From Pseudomonas sp. ADAK18 (GTDB lineage: Bacteria > Pseudomonadota > Gammaproteobacteria > Pseudomonadales > Pseudomonadaceae), in contig NZ_CP052859.1 in assembly GCF_012935695.1 (NCBI RefSeq), positions 971,001 to 1,035,000 of the forward strand: 64,000 nucleotides of DNA, read 5' to 3'. Position numbers and translations under genes: made by a program. Positions 1 through 8,294 of the stretch are shown in pieces; position 1 is the first letter of the stretch; every line of letters begins with the position of its first letter. Below the pieces are notes generated by a model. The model made no database searches. It saw only the letters and a list, made by a program, of their open reading frames with translations, and was not told where the DNA came from.

Positions 1-98
1 AAACAGAGCAAACCGCACAGGGGGTGACGCTGGAGGAAGATCTGGCTGAAGCCGTTGAGCAAGGCTTCGGCCCAGTCGGGGCAGGATTGGTTGGGCAT
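1..98 (-). CDS. urea transporter, N-terminal fragment (runs off the window)
   Basis: Only the first 32 codons are present; the gene continues past the left edge. The peptide starts MPNQSCPDWAEALLNGFSQI and goes on with LQRHPLCGLLC. I recognise this as the N-terminus of the Pseudomonas urea transporter family (UT/Yut type), a channel-like inner-membrane protein for urea. The start is the ATG at 98-96; no strong ribosome-binding site precedes it. It lies downstream of pyk in the same direction, so it could be the distal gene of the glyoxylate operon or have its own promoter. A urea importer beside glyoxylate carboligase genes fits breakdown of allantoin-type compounds, which yields both urea and glyoxylate. 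The family call rests on a short peptide recalled from memory. Confidence 0.55.
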   Translation of the reverse strand, partial: MPNQSCPDWAEALLNGFSQIFLQRHPLCGLLC

Positions 99-129
99 GG
101 TGGTGAGTCTGTGAGACCGAGTTGTCCCC

Positions 130-206
130 TTCGCGAGCAAGCCCGCTCCCACATTTGATTGGGTTTACAAATCAAAATGTGGGAGCTGGCTTGCCTGCGA
201 TGAGGC
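130..206. repeat. REPIN (two inverted REP arms)
   Basis: Inverted pair of REP arms between pyk and the urea transporter. The left arm is the complement of GTGGGAGCGGGCTTGCTCGC. The right arm is diverged (GTGGGAGCTGGCTTGCCTGC). The hairpin starts a few bases after the pyk stop and could stabilise or terminate the operon transcript. Confidence 0.8.
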
Positions 207-217
207 CTGAGCAGGCG

Positions 218-1633
218 CTAAACCAATGTCTCTATACGCAACGAGTTAGTAGACCCGGGCTGCCCAAACGGCACCCCTGCGGTAATCACCAACGTATCCC
301 CACGCTTCGCCATGCCTTGGGCCTGGGCAATTTCCAGCGCCGTGGAGCACACCTCGTCCACCTGCCGCAGCCGATCATTGACCACCGAATGCACGCCCCA
401 CGCCACGCTCAAGCGACGCGCCGTCGACAGGTTTGGCGTCAGGTTGAGGATCGGAACCGACGGCCGTTCCCGTGCCGCCCGCAGGCTGGATGCACCGGAC
501 TCGCTGTAGTTCACCAACACCGCCACCGGCAGGATGCTGCTGATACGGCGGATCGCACAGCTGATGGCGTCGGACACCGTGGCATCGGCCTTGGGCCGGC
601 TGACATCCAGTTGAGTCTGGTAGTCCGGGCCGTTCTCTACCTGACGGATGATCTTGCTCATCATCTCCACCGCTTCCAACGGGTAATCCCCGGAAGCGGT
701 TTCCGCCGACAGCATCACCGCATCGGCGCCTTCGGCCACGGCGTTGGCCACGTCGGTGACTTCGGCGCGGGTCGGGGCCGGTGAGAAACGCATGGATTCG
801 AGCATCTGCGTCGCCACCACCACCGGTTTGCCCAACTGGCGACAGGTGCTGATGATGTCTTTCTGGATCTGCGGCACACTTTCGGCCGGGACTTCCACGC
901 CCAGATCCCCTCTGGCGACCATAATCGCGTCGCTCAACGCGGCGATTTCCTGTAGGTGCTCAACCGCCGAGGGCTTCTCGATCTTCGCCATCAAGAAGGC
1001 CTTGTCGCCGATCAATCCGCGGGCCTCACGAATATCTTCCGGGCGCTGCACAAACGACAGCGCCACCCAGTCCACGCCCAGCTCCAGGCCGAAGCTCAGG
1101 TCGCGGCGGTCCTTGGCGGTCAGCGGGCTTAATTCCAGCAAGGCCTGGGGCACGTTCACCCCTTTGCGATCCGACAGCTCGCCACCATTGAGCACCGTGG
1201 TGTCGATGGCGTCGGCATATTTGGTGATCACCCGCAGGCGCAGCTTGCCGTCGTCCAGCAGCAGGTCCATGCCGGGTTCAAGGGCGGCGATGATTTCCGG
1301 GTGGGGCAGGTTGACCCGGCGCTGGTCGCCGGGTGTTTCGTCCAGATCCAGGCGCAGGGCTTGGCCACGAATCAGTTGCACCTTGCCGGCGGTAAAACGC
1401 CCGACCCGCAACTTTGGCCCTTGCAGGTCCATCAAGATGCCGAGAGGATAGTTGAGCTGTTTTTCCACCTCGCGAATCCACTGAAAGCGCTGGGCATGGT
1501 CGGTGTGTTCGCCATGGCTGAAGTTGAGGCGAAAGATGTTCACCCCGGCTTTTACCAGGTCGCGGATGTCTTCAAGGCTGTCGGTGGCCGGGCCCAGGGT
1601 GGCGAGGATTTTGACTTTCTTGTCAGGCGTCAT
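218..1633 (-). CDS. pyk: pyruvate kinase (glyoxylate-operon isozyme)
   Basis: Cytosolic pyruvate kinase, 471 aa: phosphoenolpyruvate + ADP to pyruvate + ATP. The N-terminal barrel strand KILATLGPAT is at 8-17, the substrate loop MDLQGPKLRVGRF at 68-80, the signature AKIEKPSAVEHL at 216-227 with catalytic Lys220, and the metal-binding RGDLG at 241-245. Length is normal for the family. The ATG at 1633 lies inside the 3' end of ttuD (11-bp overlap), so the two are probably translationally coupled. It is the last step of the gcl-hyi-glxR-ttuD-pyk route, pulling glycerate-derived phosphoenolpyruvate to pyruvate. In P. putida the equivalent gene is called pykF. A second, constitutive pyruvate kinase is expected elsewhere in the genome. 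Confidence 0.95.
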   Translation of the reverse strand: MTPDKKVKILATLGPATDSLEDIRDLVKAGVNIFRLNFSHGEHTDHAQRFQWIREVEKQLNYPLGILMDLQGPKLRVGRFTAGKVQLIRGQALRLDLDETPGDQRRVNLPHPEIIAALEPGMDLLLDDGKLRLRVITKYADAIDTTVLNGGELSDRKGVNVPQALLELSPLTAKDRRDLSFGLELGVDWVALSFVQRPEDIREARGLIGDKAFLMAKIEKPSAVEHLQEIAALSDAIMVARGDLGVEVPAESVPQIQKDIISTCRQLGKPVVVATQMLESMRFSPAPTRAEVTDVANAVAEGADAVMLSAETASGDYPLEAVEMMSKIIRQVENGPDYQTQLDVSRPKADATVSDAISCAIRRISSILPVAVLVNYSESGASSLRAARERPSVPILNLTPNLSTARRLSVAWGVHSVVNDRLRQVDEVCSTALEIAQAQGMAKRGDTLVITAGVPFGQPGSTNSLRIETLV

Positions 1634-2918
1634 GTTCAGGGGACTCTCTTTCAGGGCTCTCGAGGATCAAAATGGCGCGGAAGTCGTTGACGTTGGTACG
1701 GGTCGGCTCGGTGATGATCAACCCGTCGAGTGCGGCGAAGTAGCCATAGCCATTGTTGTTGTCCAGCTCGTCGCTGGCCGACAGGCCGAGGGCTTCGGCG
1801 CGGGCATAGCTGGTTGGGGTCATGATCGCCCCGGCGTTGTCTTCGGAGCCGTCGATGCCGTCGGTGTCACCGGCCAGGGCGTAGACGCCGGGCAGGCCCT
1901 TGAGGCTGTCGGTCAGGCTTAGCAGGAATTCGGCGTTACGCCCGCCACGGCCATTGCCGCGCACGGTGACGGTGGTTTCGCCGCCGGACAGAATCACGCA
2001 AGGCGCCGCCAGGGGCTGGCCGTGCAGGATGATTTGCCGGGCAATACCGGCATGCACCTTGGCCACGTCCCGGGCTTCGCCTTCCAGGTCGCCAAGGATC
2101 AGCGGGCTGAAACCGGCCTGGCGGACTTTGACCGCCACCGCTTCCAGGGACTGTTGCGGGCGGGCGATCAGTTGGAAGTGACTGCGCGCCAGGCACGGAT
2201 CGCCGGGTTTGACGGTTTCCGATTCCGGGCTCTGCAACCAGCTGCGCACGGACGCGGGGATTTCGATCTGATAGCGCTTGAGAATCGCCAGGGCTTGTTG
2301 CGAGGTGCTCGGGTCGCCGACGGTGGGGCCGGAAGCGATGACCGTGGCCTGGTCGCCCGGCACGTCGGAAATCGCGTAGGTGTAGACCGTTGCTGGCCAG
2401 CAGGCCTTGGCCAGACGCCCACCCTTGATCGCCGAGAGGTGCTTGCGCACGCAATTCATCTCGCCGATGGTGGCGCCGGATTTGAGCAGGGCTTTGTTGA
2501 TGGCTTGCTTGTCGGCCAGGGTGATGCCTTGGGCCGGAAGGGCGAGTAGTGCAGAGCCACCGCCGGAGAGCAGGAAGATCACCCGGTCGTCTTCCTCAAG
2601 GTGGCTGATCAGTTCCAGCACACGCTTGGCGACGGCCTGGCCTGCGGCATCCGGCACTGGGTGCGCGGCTTCGACCACTTCGATTTTCTTGCAGGGTGCG
2701 CCGTGGCCGTAGCGGGTGACCACCAGGCCTGAGACTTCGCCTTGCCAGGCGTTTTCCACCACCTGGGCCATGGCTGCCGCGGCTTTGCCGGCACCGATGA
2801 CAATCACGCGGCCTGTGCGGTCGGCGGGCAGATAGGATTCGAGGACTTGCCGGGGGTGGGCGGCGTCGATGGCTGTGGCAAACAGCTCGCGAAGCAGGTG
2901 TTGCGGATCGACCGACAT
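1623..2918 (-). CDS. ttuD: glycerate 2-kinase / hydroxypyruvate reductase-type protein (MOFRL family)
   Basis: 431 aa, cytosolic. An N-terminal GCK-type kinase domain (VIVIGAGKAAAAMAQ near 39-53 and the glycine-rich LLSGGGSALLALPA near 115-128) is followed by a C-terminal MOFRL domain containing CVILSGGETTVTV and ALAGDTDGIDG. The family is often annotated hydroxypyruvate reductase, but biochemically it phosphorylates D-glycerate, usually to 2-phosphoglycerate. Enolase and the adjacent pyruvate kinase would complete the path to pyruvate. Its stop lies 11 bp inside pyk. A REPIN separates it from glxR upstream. The start ATG at 2918 gives a family-length product. Confidence 0.9.
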   Translation of the reverse strand: MSVDPQHLLRELFATAIDAAHPRQVLESYLPADRTGRVIVIGAGKAAAAMAQVVENAWQGEVSGLVVTRYGHGAPCKKIEVVEAAHPVPDAAGQAVAKRVLELISHLEEDDRVIFLLSGGGSALLALPAQGITLADKQAINKALLKSGATIGEMNCVRKHLSAIKGGRLAKACWPATVYTYAISDVPGDQATVIASGPTVGDPSTSQQALAILKRYQIEIPASVRSWLQSPESETVKPGDPCLARSHFQLIARPQQSLEAVAVKVRQAGFSPLILGDLEGEARDVAKVHAGIARQIILHGQPLAAPCVILSGGETTVTVRGNGRGGRNAEFLLSLTDSLKGLPGVYALAGDTDGIDGSEDNAGAIMTPTSYARAEALGLSASDELDNNNGYGYFAALDGLIITEPTRTNVNDFRAILILESPERESPEHDA

Positions 2919-2981
2919 GAGCGGGCTCCCGGATTCTTGTTATTAGAGATGCATCCATTTCAAGCTTGGAATGCAATCAAG

Positions 2982-3075
2982 AATGTGGGAGCGGGCTTGC
3001 TCGCGAAGGCGGTGTGTCAGTCGACATCAATGCTGAATGTCAGACTGCATTCGCGAGCAAGCCCGCTCCCACATT
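2982..3075. repeat. REPIN between glxR and ttuD
   Basis: Nearly perfect inverted repeat: ATGTGGGAGCGGGCTTGCTC at the left and its complement at the right, with a short unique loop. It lies in the 189-bp gap inside the operon, so it is transcribed and would form a large hairpin in the polycistronic mRNA. Confidence 0.9.
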
Positions 3076-3107
3076 TGGAGTGCATTCCAGGGTAGGAGCG
3101 GTGCCGC

Positions 3108-3998
3108 TTACTTATCGCGAATCGAAAAATTCGCCATATGTTCCAGGCCCTTGATCAGCGCCGAGTGGTCCCAGTTGCCGCCACCCAGACCTACGCAGGT
3201 GCTGAACACTTGCTGGGTGCCGGCGGTGTTCGGCAGGTTGATCCCCAGCTCCTTCGCACCGGCCAGGGCCAGGTTCAAATCCTTCTGGTGCAGGTTGATG
3301 CGGAAACCCGGATCAAAGGTGCCCTTGATCATCCGCTCGCCATGCACTTCCAGGATCTTCGATGAGGCGAAGCCTCCCATCAGTGCCTCACGTACCTTGG
3401 CCGGGTCTGCGCCGTTTTTCGAGGCGAACAGCAGCGCTTCGGCCACCGCCTGGATGTTCAGCGCAACGATGATCTGGTTGGCCACTTTGGCGGTCTGGCC
3501 GTCGCCGTTGCCGCCCACCAGCGTGATGTTCTTGCCCATGCTCTGGAACAGCGGCAGGGCGCGTTCAAAGGTCTGTGGCTCGCCGCCGACCATGATGCTC
3601 AAGGTCCCGGCCTTGGCGCCGACTTCACCACCGGACACCGGGGCGTCGAGGTACTGCGCGCCGGTTGCGTTGACTTTGGCCGCGAAGGCCTTGGTGGCAG
3701 TGGGTGAGATCGAGCTCATGTCGATCACCACTTTGTTTGGCGACAGGCCGGCCGCAACACCGTCGGCGCGGAACAGCACGTCGTCGACCTGCGGGGTGTC
3801 GGGCACCATGACGATGATGAATTCGGCTTCCTGCGCAACCTGCTGCGGGTTGGCCAAGGCTACTGCGCCGGCAGCGACCAGCGCTTCTGACGCCTTGCCG
3901 TAGTGCTCGGAAAGGAACAGTTGATGACCTGCTTTTTGCAGGTTTGCGGCCATGGGCTCACCCATGATGCCGGTGCCGATAAATCCGATTTTAGCCAT
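3108..3998 (-). CDS. glxR: 2-hydroxy-3-oxopropionate (tartronate semialdehyde) reductase
   Basis: 296 aa. Reduces tartronate semialdehyde to D-glycerate with NAD(P)H in the glyoxylate carboligase pathway. It belongs to the beta-hydroxyacid dehydrogenase family: Rossmann motif IGFIGTGIMGEPMAANL at 3-19, substrate motif DAPVSGGEVGAKAGT near 120-134, and the catalytic lysine in GQTAKVANQII near 170. The start ATG at 3998 has a GAGGA ribosome-binding site. It is separated from hyi and ttuD by REPIN-bearing gaps of 117 and 189 bp but stays in the same order as in P. putida gcl-hyi-glxR-ttuD-pykF. GarR is the nearest alternative name; the context favours GlxR. Confidence 0.93.
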   Translation of the reverse strand: MAKIGFIGTGIMGEPMAANLQKAGHQLFLSEHYGKASEALVAAGAVALANPQQVAQEAEFIIVMVPDTPQVDDVLFRADGVAAGLSPNKVVIDMSSISPTATKAFAAKVNATGAQYLDAPVSGGEVGAKAGTLSIMVGGEPQTFERALPLFQSMGKNITLVGGNGDGQTAKVANQIIVALNIQAVAEALLFASKNGADPAKVREALMGGFASSKILEVHGERMIKGTFDPGFRINLHQKDLNLALAGAKELGINLPNTAGTQQVFSTCVGLGGGNWDHSALIKGLEHMANFSIRDK

Positions 3999-4062
3999 GA
4001 AGAAATCCTCTTGTTTTTAGATGTAGGAGCTGAGCACGGTCTGCCAAACACAGCTGATCCAA

Positions 4063-4168
4063 ATGTGGGAGCGGCGGTGCGACGATTCGACTTGCTCGCG
4101 AAGGCGGTGTGTCAGTCAAACAGGTGTTAACTGACCCGCCGCTTTCGCGAGCACCGCCGCTCCCACAT
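4063..4168. repeat. REPIN overlapping the 3' end of hyi
   Basis: The left arm is the long form (GTGGGAGCGGCGGTGCGACG continuing to GCTCGCGAA). The right arm is an intermediate form, read on the minus strand as GTGGGAGCGG-CGGTG-CTCGCGAA. The right arm lies within the hyi reading frame (4116-4168), so the repeat is partly coding. Confidence 0.9.
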
Positions 4169-4937
4169 GGCTTTTCAGCCAACCTAAACCTGCTTCAGTG
4201 GTGGTCAACGGCTTGTACTCACACCCAACCCAACCCTGATAACCAATGCGGTCCAAATGTTCGAACAGGAAGCGGTAGTTGATCTCACCGGTACCCGGCT
4301 CATTACGCCCTGGGTTGTCCGCCAACTGGATATGGTTGATCTCACCCAGGTGTGCCGACATGGTCCGGGCCAGGTCGCCTTCCATGATTTGCATGTGATA
4401 GATGTCGTATTGCAGGAACAGGTTGGCACTGCCCACTTGCTCGCGAATCGACAGGGCTTGCGCCGTGTTGTTGAGGTAGAAACCTGGAATGTCGCGGGTG
4501 TTGATGGCTTCCATCACCAGCTTGATGCCCACCGCTTGCAGCTTGTCGGCAGCGTATTTGAGGTTGGCGACGAAGGTTTTTTCCAGGGTCGCCTCGTCAA
4601 CGCCTTGTGGACGGATACCCGCCAGGCAGTTGATCTGGGTATTGCCCAGCACCTGGGCATAGGCGATGGCCAGGTTCACACCGGCACGGAACTCCTCGAC
4701 ACGATCCGGGTGGCAGGCCAGCCCGCGCTCACCCTTGGCCCAATCACCGGCTGGCAGGTTGAACAGCACTTGGGTCAGGCCGTTGGCATCGAGTTGCGCC
4801 TTGATTTCGGCAGAGCTGAATTCGTAGGGAAACAGGTATTCCACACCACTGAAACCGGCGTCGGCGGCAGCTTTGAAACGGGCAAGGAAGTCCTGTTCAG
4901 TGAACAGCATGGACAGGTTGGCAGCAAAACGCGGCAT
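4116..4937 (-). CDS. hyi: hydroxypyruvate isomerase with REPIN-encoded tail
   Basis: 273 aa, cytosolic. Interconverts hydroxypyruvate and tartronate semialdehyde. It has a TIM-barrel xylose-isomerase-like fold: PRFAANLSMLFTEQDFLARF at the N-terminus, NLPAGDWAKGERG near 71-83, YDIYHMQIMEGDL near 183-195, ADNPGRNEPGTGEINY near 211-226 and GCEYKPLTTTEAGLGWLK near 241-258. I chose the ATG at 4937 (GGAG just upstream) over an upstream in-frame start at 4988. The family usually ends soon after EAGL-W, near 258-260 aa. Here about 14 further residues, VGAAVLAKAAGQLTPV, are read from the REPIN before a stop. The extension is probably tolerated rather than functional. Confidence 0.93.
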   Translation of the reverse strand: MPRFAANLSMLFTEQDFLARFKAAADAGFSGVEYLFPYEFSSAEIKAQLDANGLTQVLFNLPAGDWAKGERGLACHPDRVEEFRAGVNLAIAYAQVLGNTQINCLAGIRPQGVDEATLEKTFVANLKYAADKLQAVGIKLVMEAINTRDIPGFYLNNTAQALSIREQVGSANLFLQYDIYHMQIMEGDLARTMSAHLGEINHIQLADNPGRNEPGTGEINYRFLFEHLDRIGYQGWVGCEYKPLTTTEAGLGWLKSHVGAAVLAKAAGQLTPV

Positions 4938-5008
4938 GGGAGTCTCCTCAAAAGCGTCAGCGTTCCCGCGCTTTACACGGGAACGCATACTCTTTAATAA
5001 AGCGTCAT

Positions 5009-6784
5009 TTAATCGAGCAACGAAATCGCGGTAGGGGCATCGTTACCCACCAGCGCCAGGTCTTCGAACTCGTTGACGGCGTTGATCTCGGTGCCCATGG
5101 AAATATTGGTCACCCGCTCCAGAATAATCTCAACGATCACCGGAACCTTGAACTCTTCCATCATTTCCTGGGCGCGGCGCAAGGCCGGCTGGATCTGATC
5201 CGGCTCGAAAACCCGCAGGGCCTTGCAACCCAGGCCTTCGGCGACGGCGATGTGGTCGACACCATAACCGTTGAGTTCCGGGGCGTTGAGGTTATCGAAG
5301 GACAACTGCACGCAGTAGTCCATCTCAAAACCGCGCTGCGCCTGGCGAATCAACCCCAGGTAGGAGTTGTTCACCACCACGTGGATGTACGGCAGCTTGA
5401 ACTGCGCACCTACCGCCAACTCTTCGATCATGAACTGGAAATCATAGTCGCCAGACAGCGCGACAACCTTGCGCGTCGGGTCGGCCTTGACCACACCGAG
5501 TGCCGCCGGAATGGTCCAGCCCAATGGGCCGGCCTGGCCGCAGTTGATCCAGTGCCGTGGCTTGTAGACGTGCAGGAATTGCGCACCGGCAATCTGCGAC
5601 AAACCGATGGTGCTGACGTAGCAGGTGTCTTTGCCGAACACCTGGTTCATCTCTTCGTACACGCGCTGCGGCTTGACCGGCACGTTGTCGAAGTGGGTCT
5701 TGCGGTGCAGGGTGGCTTTGCGCTGCTGGCAATCGTTGAGCCAGGCGCTGCGGTCCTTGAGCTTACCGGCGGCTTTCCATTCGCGTGCTACTTCAATGAA
5801 CATGGTCAGGGCTGCGCCGGCGTCGGAGACAATGCCCAGGTCCGGGGTGAACACACGACCGATTTGCGTCGGCTCGATATCGACGTGAATGAACTTTCGG
5901 CCAGCGGTGTAGACATCTACCGAACCGGTGTGGCGGTTGGCCCAGCGGTTACCAATGCCCAGCACCACGTCCGATTTGAGCATCGTCGCGTTGCCATAAC
6001 GGTGGGAGGTCTGCAGGCCGACCATGCCCACCATCAGCGGGTGATCGTCGGGGATGGTGCCCCAGCCCATCAGGGTCGGGATCACCGGGATACCGGTCAG
6101 TTCGGCGAACTCCACCAGCAACTCGCTGGCGTCGGCATTGATCACGCCACCCCCGCTGACCAGCAGCGGACGCTCGGCCTGGTCCAGCAGGGCCAGGGCT
6201 TTTTCCACCTGGATACGGGTGGCCAGCGGTTTGGCCAGCGGCAGTGGCTGATAGGCGTCGATATCGAATTCGATCTCGGCCATTTGCACGTCGAATGGCA
6301 AGTCGATCAGCACTGGGCCGGGACGGCCGGAACGCATTTCATAAAAGGCTTTCTGGAACGCGTAAGGCACTTGGCCGGGTTCCATCACCATGGTCGCCCA
6401 CTTGGTCACCGGCTTGACGATGCTGGTGATGTCGACGGCCTGGAAGTCTTCCTTGTGCATCCGGGCCCGTGGTGCCTGGCCGGTAATGCACAGGATCGGG
6501 ATCGAGTCAGCCCAGGCGCTGTACAGGCCAGTGACCATATCAGTACCGGCTGGGCCGGAAGTACCGATGCACACGCCGATATTGCCGGCCTTGGTGCGGG
6601 TGTAACCCTCGGCCATGTGCGAAGCGCCTTCAACGTGGCGAGCAAGGACGTGATCGATGCCACCGACCTTCTGCAAGGCCGAATACAGCGGGTTAATCGC
6701 GGCGCCCGGGATGCCGAAGGCGGTGTCGACCCCTTCACGGCGCATCACCAGAACGGCGGCTTCGATTGCTCTCATTTTGCTCAT
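5009..6784 (-). CDS. gcl: glyoxylate carboligase (tartronate-semialdehyde synthase)
   Basis: 591 aa, the expected length. A thiamine-diphosphate and FAD enzyme condensing two glyoxylate to tartronate semialdehyde + CO2. The N-terminal pyrimidine-binding domain starts with [20 protein letters not shown]. The central FAD/Rossmann part follows, and the ThDP motif [17 protein letters not shown] runs to VVVNNSYLG in the C-terminal half. I chose the ATG at 6784 ([12 protein letters not shown]); an upstream in-frame start at 6847 would add 21 unconserved residues and lie on the operator. First gene of the operon, 71 bp before hyi. A TTGTATACAA palindrome ends 28 bp upstream of the start, where a repressor would block transcription. 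In P. putida this operon is repressed by GclR. Confidence 0.96.
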   Translation of the reverse strand: MSKMRAIEAAVLVMRREGVDTAFGIPGAAINPLYSALQKVGGIDHVLARHVEGASHMAEGYTRTKAGNIGVCIGTSGPAGTDMVTGLYSAWADSIPILCITGQAPRARMHKEDFQAVDITSIVKPVTKWATMVMEPGQVPYAFQKAFYEMRSGRPGPVLIDLPFDVQMAEIEFDIDAYQPLPLAKPLATRIQVEKALALLDQAERPLLVSGGGVINADASELLVEFAELTGIPVIPTLMGWGTIPDDHPLMVGMVGLQTSHRYGNATMLKSDVVLGIGNRWANRHTGSVDVYTAGRKFIHVDIEPTQIGRVFTPDLGIVSDAGAALTMFIEVAREWKAAGKLKDRSAWLNDCQQRKATLHRKTHFDNVPVKPQRVYEEMNQVFGKDTCYVSTIGLSQIAGAQFLHVYKPRHWINCGQAGPLGWTIPAALGVVKADPTRKVVALSGDYDFQFMIEELAVGAQFKLPYIHVVVNNSYLGLIRQAQRGFEMDYCVQLSFDNLNAPELNGYGVDHIAVAEGLGCKALRVFEPDQIQPALRRAQEMMEEFKVPVIVEIILERVTNISMGTEINAVNEFEDLALVGNDAPTAISLLD

Positions 6785-6811
6785 GGTTTTGGTGCCTCTT
6801 GCGTTTTGTAA

Positions 6812-6821
6812 TTGTATACAA
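6812..6821. promoter_or_regulatory. candidate operator TTGTATACAA (gcl-proximal)
   Basis: Perfect 10-bp palindrome 28 bp upstream of the gcl start codon. An identical copy lies at 6951-6960 before the divergent gene. The sequence type is common for GntR-family (FCD) repressors; the regulator itself is not in this window. Confidence 0.6.
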
Positions 6822-6950
6822 GTTGTGTTGCATTGAAGTGTATTCACGGCGAGCCGCGCAGGTCAATCCATTTTCTTCGTTGGCCTAGGCGTTCGTCGGA
6901 AGCCTTTTATGCAGGACTATTTCGACGCGTGGTGTGTATGTTTCGAAATA

Positions 6951-6960
6951 TTGTATACAA
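6951..6960. promoter_or_regulatory. candidate operator TTGTATACAA (glcG-proximal)
   Basis: Second exact copy of the palindrome, 93 bp upstream of the glcG-like start and 139 bp (start to start) from the first. The two sites bracket the divergent promoter region, which suggests one regulator controlling both directions. Confidence 0.6.
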
Positions 6961-7052
6961 AAAATAAATCTATTGTGTTCTATTTGTTTTATCCGGCTTC
7001 TGATCAATCAGAGCCCAACGGCTTTCCCAATAACAAGATAAGGACGGCACCC

Positions 7053-7493
7053 ATGAGCGCTTTAACCTTGAAAGTCGCAGTCAACCTGGCCAGCCAGGCC
7101 ATCGCCGCAGGTCGCACGATTTCGGCGGCACCGCTGACCATCGCGGTACTCGACAGCGGCGGGCACTTGATCACCTTGCAGCGTGAAGACGGCGCCAGTT
7201 TGCTACGCCCGCAAATCGCCATCGGCAAGGCCTGGGGCGCGATAGCTCTGGGCAAAGGGTCACGGCTGCTGGCGCTGGATGCGCAGCAGCGTCCGGCGTT
7301 TATCGCGGCATTGAACAGTCTGGGGCAGGGCAGCGTGGTGCCGGCACCGGGTGGGGTATTGATTCGGGATCAGGATGGAAAGGTGTTGGGGGCAATCGGG
7401 ATCAGCGGGGATACGTCGGACATTGACGAGCAGTGTGCGATCAGCGCGATTGAAGGGCAGGGGTTGTTGGCGGATGCGGGGGTTTCTGCTTGA
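7053..7493 (+). CDS. GlcG/HbpS-family (DUF336) protein
   Basis: 146 aa, no signal peptide. GlcG/HbpS fold: an N-terminal helix (LKVAVNLASQAIAAG), then TIAVLDSGGHLITLQREDGA and a C-terminal PAPGGVLIRDQDGKVLGAIG with SGDTSDIDEQCA. Members occur beside glycolate and glyoxylate genes, but their biochemical role is unclear; some bind haem or small aldehydes. The ATG at 7053 is preceded by AAGGA; the longer in-frame start at 6909 would cross the operator. It is transcribed divergently from gcl and probably co-regulated. A P. putida gcl operon neighbour of the same family supports a link to glyoxylate use. Confidence 0.85.
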   Translation: MSALTLKVAVNLASQAIAAGRTISAAPLTIAVLDSGGHLITLQREDGASLLRPQIAIGKAWGAIALGKGSRLLALDAQQRPAFIAALNSLGQGSVVPAPGGVLIRDQDGKVLGAIGISGDTSDIDEQCAISAIEGQGLLADAGVSA

Positions 7494-7517
7494 TTTTGCA
7501 GTGACGATGCGGGCCTC

Positions 7518-7604
7518 TTCGCGAGCAAGTCCGCTCCCACATTTGATTGGGGTCACACATCAAAATGTGGGAGCGGCGGTGCGACGACTCGACTTGCTCG
7601 CGAA
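7518..7604. repeat. REPIN downstream of RAYT
   Basis: Left arm short type (complement of GTGGGAGCGGACTTGCTCGC), right arm long type containing CGGTGCGACGACTCGA. It lies 21 bp from the RAYT stop codon, between the convergent glcG-like and RAYT genes. Confidence 0.9.
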
Positions 7605-7625
7605 AGCGGCGACTCGCTCTCGAAT

Positions 7626-8084
7626 CTATACCCAAATCGCATCCCACAGCGGATAGTCGCCAACTCGCTTCACCAGCCCCGCTCGCAGAGGATTGGCCAC
7701 TACATACCTGGCAACTTTCACCAAATCCTCTTCCTTACGCAGCGCGTGATCATGAAAGCTGGTTTGCCAAAGTCGACCTTTGCGGCCTGTGGTGCCGTTC
7801 ACGGATCGAGTGCTTTTGGATTTCACTTGGCACATCAAGTCGCCCAGTGAGCCTCTTTGTAGTTCGATGAGCCCGTGGAAGTGGTCAGGCATCACCACCC
7901 AGGCGAGAGAGTTCGCCAACCCTTGATACTGGGCCAGCCTGAATTGCCAAACCACCAGGCGGCCCAAGTGAAAGTCACTGAATATAGGCGCGCGTTCGTG
8001 GGTGTTGGTGGTGATCAAGTAGATACGATTGGGTTCGCTGAACCGACCGATGCGCAGGCGGTGTGAGGTGGCTAGGTCAGGCAT
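7626..8084 (-). CDS. REP-associated tyrosine transposase (RAYT)
   Basis: 152 aa, Y1/IS200-like transposase domain (TnpA_REP). The metal-binding HxH is in WVVMPDHFHGLIEL (His68, His70) and the catalytic tyrosine is in ARYVVANPLRAGLV (Tyr127). The start ATG at 8084 gives an intact family-length protein. These enzymes nick and move or maintain REP/REPIN repeats. They are vertically inherited single-copy genes in Pseudomonas rather than selfish insertion sequences. This copy is flanked by REPINs on both sides (7518-7604 and 8181-8273), and the same repeat family occurs at least seven more times in the window, so they are its probable substrates. All catalytic residues are present, so it is likely active. 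Confidence 0.92.
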   Translation of the reverse strand: MPDLATSHRLRIGRFSEPNRIYLITTNTHERAPIFSDFHLGRLVVWQFRLAQYQGLANSLAWVVMPDHFHGLIELQRGSLGDLMCQVKSKSTRSVNGTTGRKGRLWQTSFHDHALRKEEDLVKVARYVVANPLRAGLVKRVGDYPLWDAIWV

Positions 8085-8180
8085 TCCGTTGCCTCTCTTC
8101 AGAAGGTGTGCTGAGAGGCTAGATCGGGGAGTTTGAGGCTGATGGGCAGGCTTTTGGCAGGATGTGTCTGAGAGGGCGCT

Positions 8181-8273
8181 TTCGCGAGCAAGCCCGCTCC
8201 CACAGAGGGTCGGCGGTGTTCATACATTGTGTGTCAGGCACGGACCAAGTGTGGGAGCGGGCTTGCTCGCGAA
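8181..8273. repeat. REPIN upstream of RAYT
   Basis: Both arms short type: TTCGCGAGCAAGCCCGCTCC at the left and GTGGGAGCGGGCTTGCTCGC at the right. It lies in the 210-bp gap between the RAYT start and the tetR stop. Confidence 0.9.
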
Positions 8274-8294
8274 TCTTGGCCGCACCACGGTCTA

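Noticed and set aside
5252..6811. 519-codon plus-strand frame opposite gcl
   Set aside because: Antisense to gcl in the complementary codon phase, His/Gln/Val-rich composition typical of shadow frames, no recognisable domain.
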